Shown piece by piece: positions 61,454 to 64,000 of a DNA stretch of 64,000 nucleotides. Position 1 is the stretch's first letter; each line of letters starts with the position of its first letter. The stretch comes from Pedosphaera parvula Ellin514 (GTDB lineage: Bacteria > Verrucomicrobiota > Verrucomicrobiia > Limisphaerales > Pedosphaeraceae). A program made the translations under genes and the position numbers. Location of the stretch: positions 143,001 through 207,000 of the forward strand of contig NZ_ABOX02000008.1 in the NCBI RefSeq assembly GCF_000172555.1, written 5' to 3'. The notes beneath the pieces were generated by a model. The model saw only the letters and a list, made by a program, of their open reading frames with translations. It was not told the DNA's origin and did not search any database.

Positions 61454-61912
61454 CTATGTGTTCTCGTTTTCCGTCGTCACCGGTCCATCCTGACCCTCCA
61501 CTGCGGCCACTGCTGCGTGCCAGGAAAGGATCGCACATTTGACGCGCGCTGGAAATTTATGGACACCCGCGAACACCGCCAACTTGCCCACCCCTTCATC
61601 ATCCACCTCCCCGGTAGTCACCATCGTGTGCACCTTCTTGAACAATTCCTTCACCTCAGCTTTGCTTTTGCCTTTGATGATGCTGGTGAGCAATGATGCC
61701 GAAGCCTTGGAAATGCAACAGCCTGAGCCTTGGAAAGCTGCATCCTCCACGGTATCGCCATTCATTTTCAGAAAGACGGTGTAATTATCGCCACAGAGCG
61801 GATTGTAACCTTCGCCCTTGCGATTCGCCCCTTCCAACGTGTGGAAATTGCGCGGTGATTTGCAGTGATCCAGGATCACTTGCTGATATAAATCATCCAA
61901 ATCTTCAGACAT
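61454..61912 (-). CDS. sufU: SufU-type Fe-S scaffold / sulfurtransferase
   Basis: 152 residues with the three zinc/sulfur-binding cysteines in YNPLCGDNY, GSGCCISKAS and RVKCAILSW. The insert (TGEVDDEGVGKLAVFAGV) between the second and third cysteine marks SufU rather than IscU. It takes sulfur from SufS. It lies 36 bp after sufD. Confidence 0.94.
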   Translation of the reverse strand: MSEDLDDLYQQVILDHCKSPRNFHTLEGANRKGEGYNPLCGDNYTVFLKMNGDTVEDAAFQGSGCCISKASASLLTSIIKGKSKAEVKELFKKVHTMVTTGEVDDEGVGKLAVFAGVHKFPARVKCAILSWHAAVAAVEGQDGPVTTENENT

Positions 61913-61948
61913 ATCTCAGTCGCGAGCCGAAGCACGCGCATGCATCAT

Positions 61949-63298
61949 TCATTTCTTCTCACCAGCCAAAGCATTCTGTTCCAGGCGATCCCAAACGATC
62001 GCATCCAATTCCTCACGCAACGCCGCATTTCGCACCCGGGCAATAATTTCGCCGGCAAAGGAATGGATCAACATCCGCCGCGCCGTTTCCTTGCCGATGC
62101 CGCGCGCGCGCAGATAAAAAATCGACTCTTCATTCAACTGCCCCACCGTCGCGCCGTGCGTGCACTTCACGTCATCGGCATAAATTTCCAGTTGCGGCTT
62201 CGTATCAATCGTCGCGTCATCCGAGAGCAACAGGTTTTTGTTGGTCTGCTTCGCATCCGTCTTCTGCGCATCCGGACGCACCAAAATGCGACCGTGAAAA
62301 ACTCCCCGCGATTTGCCGGCTAAAATTCCGTTGTAATACTCGTGGCTGTTGCAATGCGGTTTCGCATGCTCCACGATCATATGGTTGTCCGCCAACTGCT
62401 CGTCCTTCGTGAGGTAAAGACCATTCAGCACGCATTCCACCCGTTCCGCATCCAGGTTCGTCCAGATATTGTTGCGCGAAAGTTTCGCACCCAAGGCAAT
62501 GGAATGAGCAATAAAATTGCAACCCTTTCCGAGTTGCACATTGACCGCTGCAATGTGAAACGCCTCCGGACTCTCGTCCTGAAACTTGCAATGCTCCACC
62601 ACCGCGTCTTCACCAATGACCATCTCACTCACCACATTCGTGAAATACGGCCCATCCACCGTGCTGACATAACTCTCGATGACCGTCGCCTGACTCCCGC
62701 GCTCCGCGATAATCAAATTGCGCGGATGCACCGTTGTGCCCGGTTCCTTCGAAGTCGTCACGAACAACAAATGCACCGGCTCCTCGATCACCTTGCCCGC
62801 CGGCACATGGATAAAAGCGCCATCATGAAAAAACGCCGTGTTCAACGCCGAGAACGCCGTGCCTTCGGGCTTCACGTAACGTCCCAGATGCTTTTCCAAC
62901 AAAGCCGAATCCGCCTCCAACGCCGCCGCCAGACTCCCCACCTTGATTCCATCTTTCTGCGGCAGTATGTGGGATAGCTCCTTCGAAAAATGCCCATTCA
63001 CGAAAACCAACTTGCTCGACTTCAAACTCGTAAACGCAAATTGATTAATCGCCGCCTCATTCAGGCTCTCCTTCGAATAGGTAAAAACCGGCTTGAACGG
63101 CAGCTTCGTGATCGGCCCCACGTTGGTGAAGCGCCAATCCTCATCCTTCAATGTCGGGAAACCCAGCTCGGCGAATCGCGCGATGCTTGCCTTCCGAATC
63201 GGAAACAGCCACGAAGGATTTTTGATTTCCTTCTCCAACCGTTCGAACTTTTCCCAAAAGGAATCTGTTGCTGCCTGATTTTGCGTGCCTGGAATCAT
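61949..63298 (-). CDS. sufD: Fe-S assembly protein SufD
   Basis: 449 residues. The N-terminal helical region leads to the beta-helix core: GERGSQATVIESY-like, KCTHGATVGQLNEESIFYLRARG and the helical end EIIARVRNAALREELD. SufD pairs with SufB and the ATPase SufC. Neither of those genes is in the visible upstream 0.7 kb, so they must be elsewhere. It is the first gene of this minus-strand cluster. Confidence 0.94.
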   Translation of the reverse strand: MIPGTQNQAATDSFWEKFERLEKEIKNPSWLFPIRKASIARFAELGFPTLKDEDWRFTNVGPITKLPFKPVFTYSKESLNEAAINQFAFTSLKSSKLVFVNGHFSKELSHILPQKDGIKVGSLAAALEADSALLEKHLGRYVKPEGTAFSALNTAFFHDGAFIHVPAGKVIEEPVHLLFVTTSKEPGTTVHPRNLIIAERGSQATVIESYVSTVDGPYFTNVVSEMVIGEDAVVEHCKFQDESPEAFHIAAVNVQLGKGCNFIAHSIALGAKLSRNNIWTNLDAERVECVLNGLYLTKDEQLADNHMIVEHAKPHCNSHEYYNGILAGKSRGVFHGRILVRPDAQKTDAKQTNKNLLLSDDATIDTKPQLEIYADDVKCTHGATVGQLNEESIFYLRARGIGKETARRMLIHSFAGEIIARVRNAALREELDAIVWDRLEQNALAGEKK

Positions 63299-63812
63299 AG
63301 TCGATAACTTCTATCAGCCCTAAATACAAAGTGTTACATCTGAGCGACAATACAAACCCTAGCATCCCATGAAGGAGCCCATTCTGCAAGTAGATAGCCA
63401 ATCTCGCGGCTGCTCTTGCAAACCACCCCGCATCAGCCATCTACACACGAACCCCAAAAGGCCCTGAAGACGGTCTGCCTTCCGCCCCTGCGCCTCACCA
63501 TTAAAAACTGTTCTTACAAATACCATGCTCAATCTCCCTCCAATCATCCATAAACACCAGTGCGCCATTCTGCAGGCAAAAATCCGGTTTCATGTTTGTG
63601 CATCTTGTGCCTTTTCGTGGCCATTCCTTTTCAAAATTCAAAAATAAAAAGATGTGCCGTTAACTCGAGTTAACTCGGGTTAGTTCAAGTTAACTCAAGA
63701 TCCCTTGCTCACCACCTCAGGCAGGTTGCGTCATACAGTCCAGTTGATTTGTAACGAGTCATTCCCGACTCCCTTTTTGTGTTTTTTGTGCCTTTTCGTG
63801 GCCATACCTTCC
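63299..63812. other. 514-bp intergenic region upstream of sufD with short repeats
   Basis: It holds a tandem repeat at 63659-63698 and the direct repeat TTGTGCCTTTTCGTGGCCAT at 63605-63624 and around 63786-63805. No convincing gene is present; the frames at 63359-63568 and 63705-63899 look non-coding. The suf promoter should be near 63300-63400. Confidence 0.5.
63659..63698. repeat. Four tandem 10-bp repeats
   Basis: Units read GTTAACTCGA, GTTAACTCGG, GTTAGTTCAA and GTTAACTCAA. The first junction gives the palindrome TTAACTCGAGTTAA. Phasing near one helical turn could place protein-binding sites on one DNA face, about 360 bp upstream of sufD. Confidence 0.6.
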
Positions 63813-64000
63813 CTACATCAAATTCAACGCCTCCTCCATCTGCCGAATCGTTTCCCGGGAAAAAGGACGCTTGCCACCCTTGCCCAAACGATCCCGTAAC
63901 CGCTGCTTGAGTTGTTCCAGGTTCAGCGCCCCCCGGCTCATCCGCGACAACGCATTGACCATCTTCACGTACACCTCCGGCTTCTCCTGTATCAACTCCT
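63813..64000 (-). CDS. C-terminal part of a hypothetical protein (5' truncated)
   Basis: The minus-strand frame is open to the window edge and ends at 63813. The visible ~62 residues are basic and helical (YVKMVNALSRMSRGALNLEQ, then ETIRQMEEALNLM). No family is recognised. The frame looks coding and spans the edge, so the true start is outside. Confidence 0.55.
   Translation of the reverse strand, partial: ELIQEKPEVYVKMVNALSRMSRGALNLEQLKQRLRDRLGKGGKRPFSRETIRQMEEALNLM

Overview
The window is most likely from a soil verrucomicrobium of the Pedosphaera type (phylum Verrucomicrobiota). This rests on three observations: large secreted proteins that end in a 'Y-x-I-x-x-S-T-x-L-x-x-W' C-terminal domain, a paired set of DUF1592 (cytochrome-like) and DUF1552 (Tat-exported) genes, and an ECF sigma factor carrying a long membrane-anchored extension. 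The genus is inferred from recalled family distribution, not from a database search.

Layout. 1-4.0 kb: the 3' end of a beta-propeller protein, a DUF6882-like gene, a 73-residue protein and a large secreted protein. 4.1-9.5 kb: a beta-helix polysaccharide-active protein (minus), a membrane protein coupled to a winged-helix regulator, and a secreted protein with a TTG start. 9.7-14.1 kb: the fused ECF sigma factor, a DUF6483-like gene, and a decayed hipB/hipS locus that keeps two matching operators. 14.1-24.3 kb: an OmpA-like protein, a GH9 cellulase, the DUF1592-DUF1552 pair and an unknown secreted protein. 24.6-31.2 kb: a kelch propeller protein and two paralogous GH25 lysozymes with different repeat tails. 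31.9-41.0 kb: a CheB-CheR-PAS-histidine kinase hybrid with two receiver-only response regulators, a TIM-barrel/Ig secreted protein and a small methyltransferase-like protein. 41.1-46.5 kb: a cupin cluster, twin DUF6868 genes, then a mobile area with GC-rich repeats, a RAYT transposase and a frameshifted IS1182-type element. 46.5-50.7 kb: two more secreted proteins separated by a 261-bp inverted-repeat element. 50.8-58.4 kb: surA-pdxA, DAHP synthase behind what looks like an aromatic-amino-acid attenuator, a sulfatase, an mscL relic and an amidohydrolase. 58.5-63.3 kb: a minus-strand Fe-S assembly cluster, read sufD-sufU-sufT-sufS-rhodanese-IscU-like.

How the genes fit together. Housekeeping blocks (surA-pdxA, aroF, suf) sit beside an accessory region devoted to secreted carbohydrate- and wall-active enzymes, which suggests a degrader of plant or microbial polymers. 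At least seven secreted proteins share the same C-terminal domain, which may be a common sorting or anchoring tail. Mobile and repetitive DNA is frequent: a ~265-bp repeat in three copies, an inverted-repeat element in two copies, REP-like arrays and one IS. Several genes are relics (hipB, mscL, a DUF1552 fragment, the IS transposase).

The most notable observation is upstream of the DAHP synthase gene. A 28-codon open frame rich in Tyr, Phe and Trp codons lies directly before a rho-independent terminator and a competing pairing, which is the layout of a classical ribosome-mediated attenuator.
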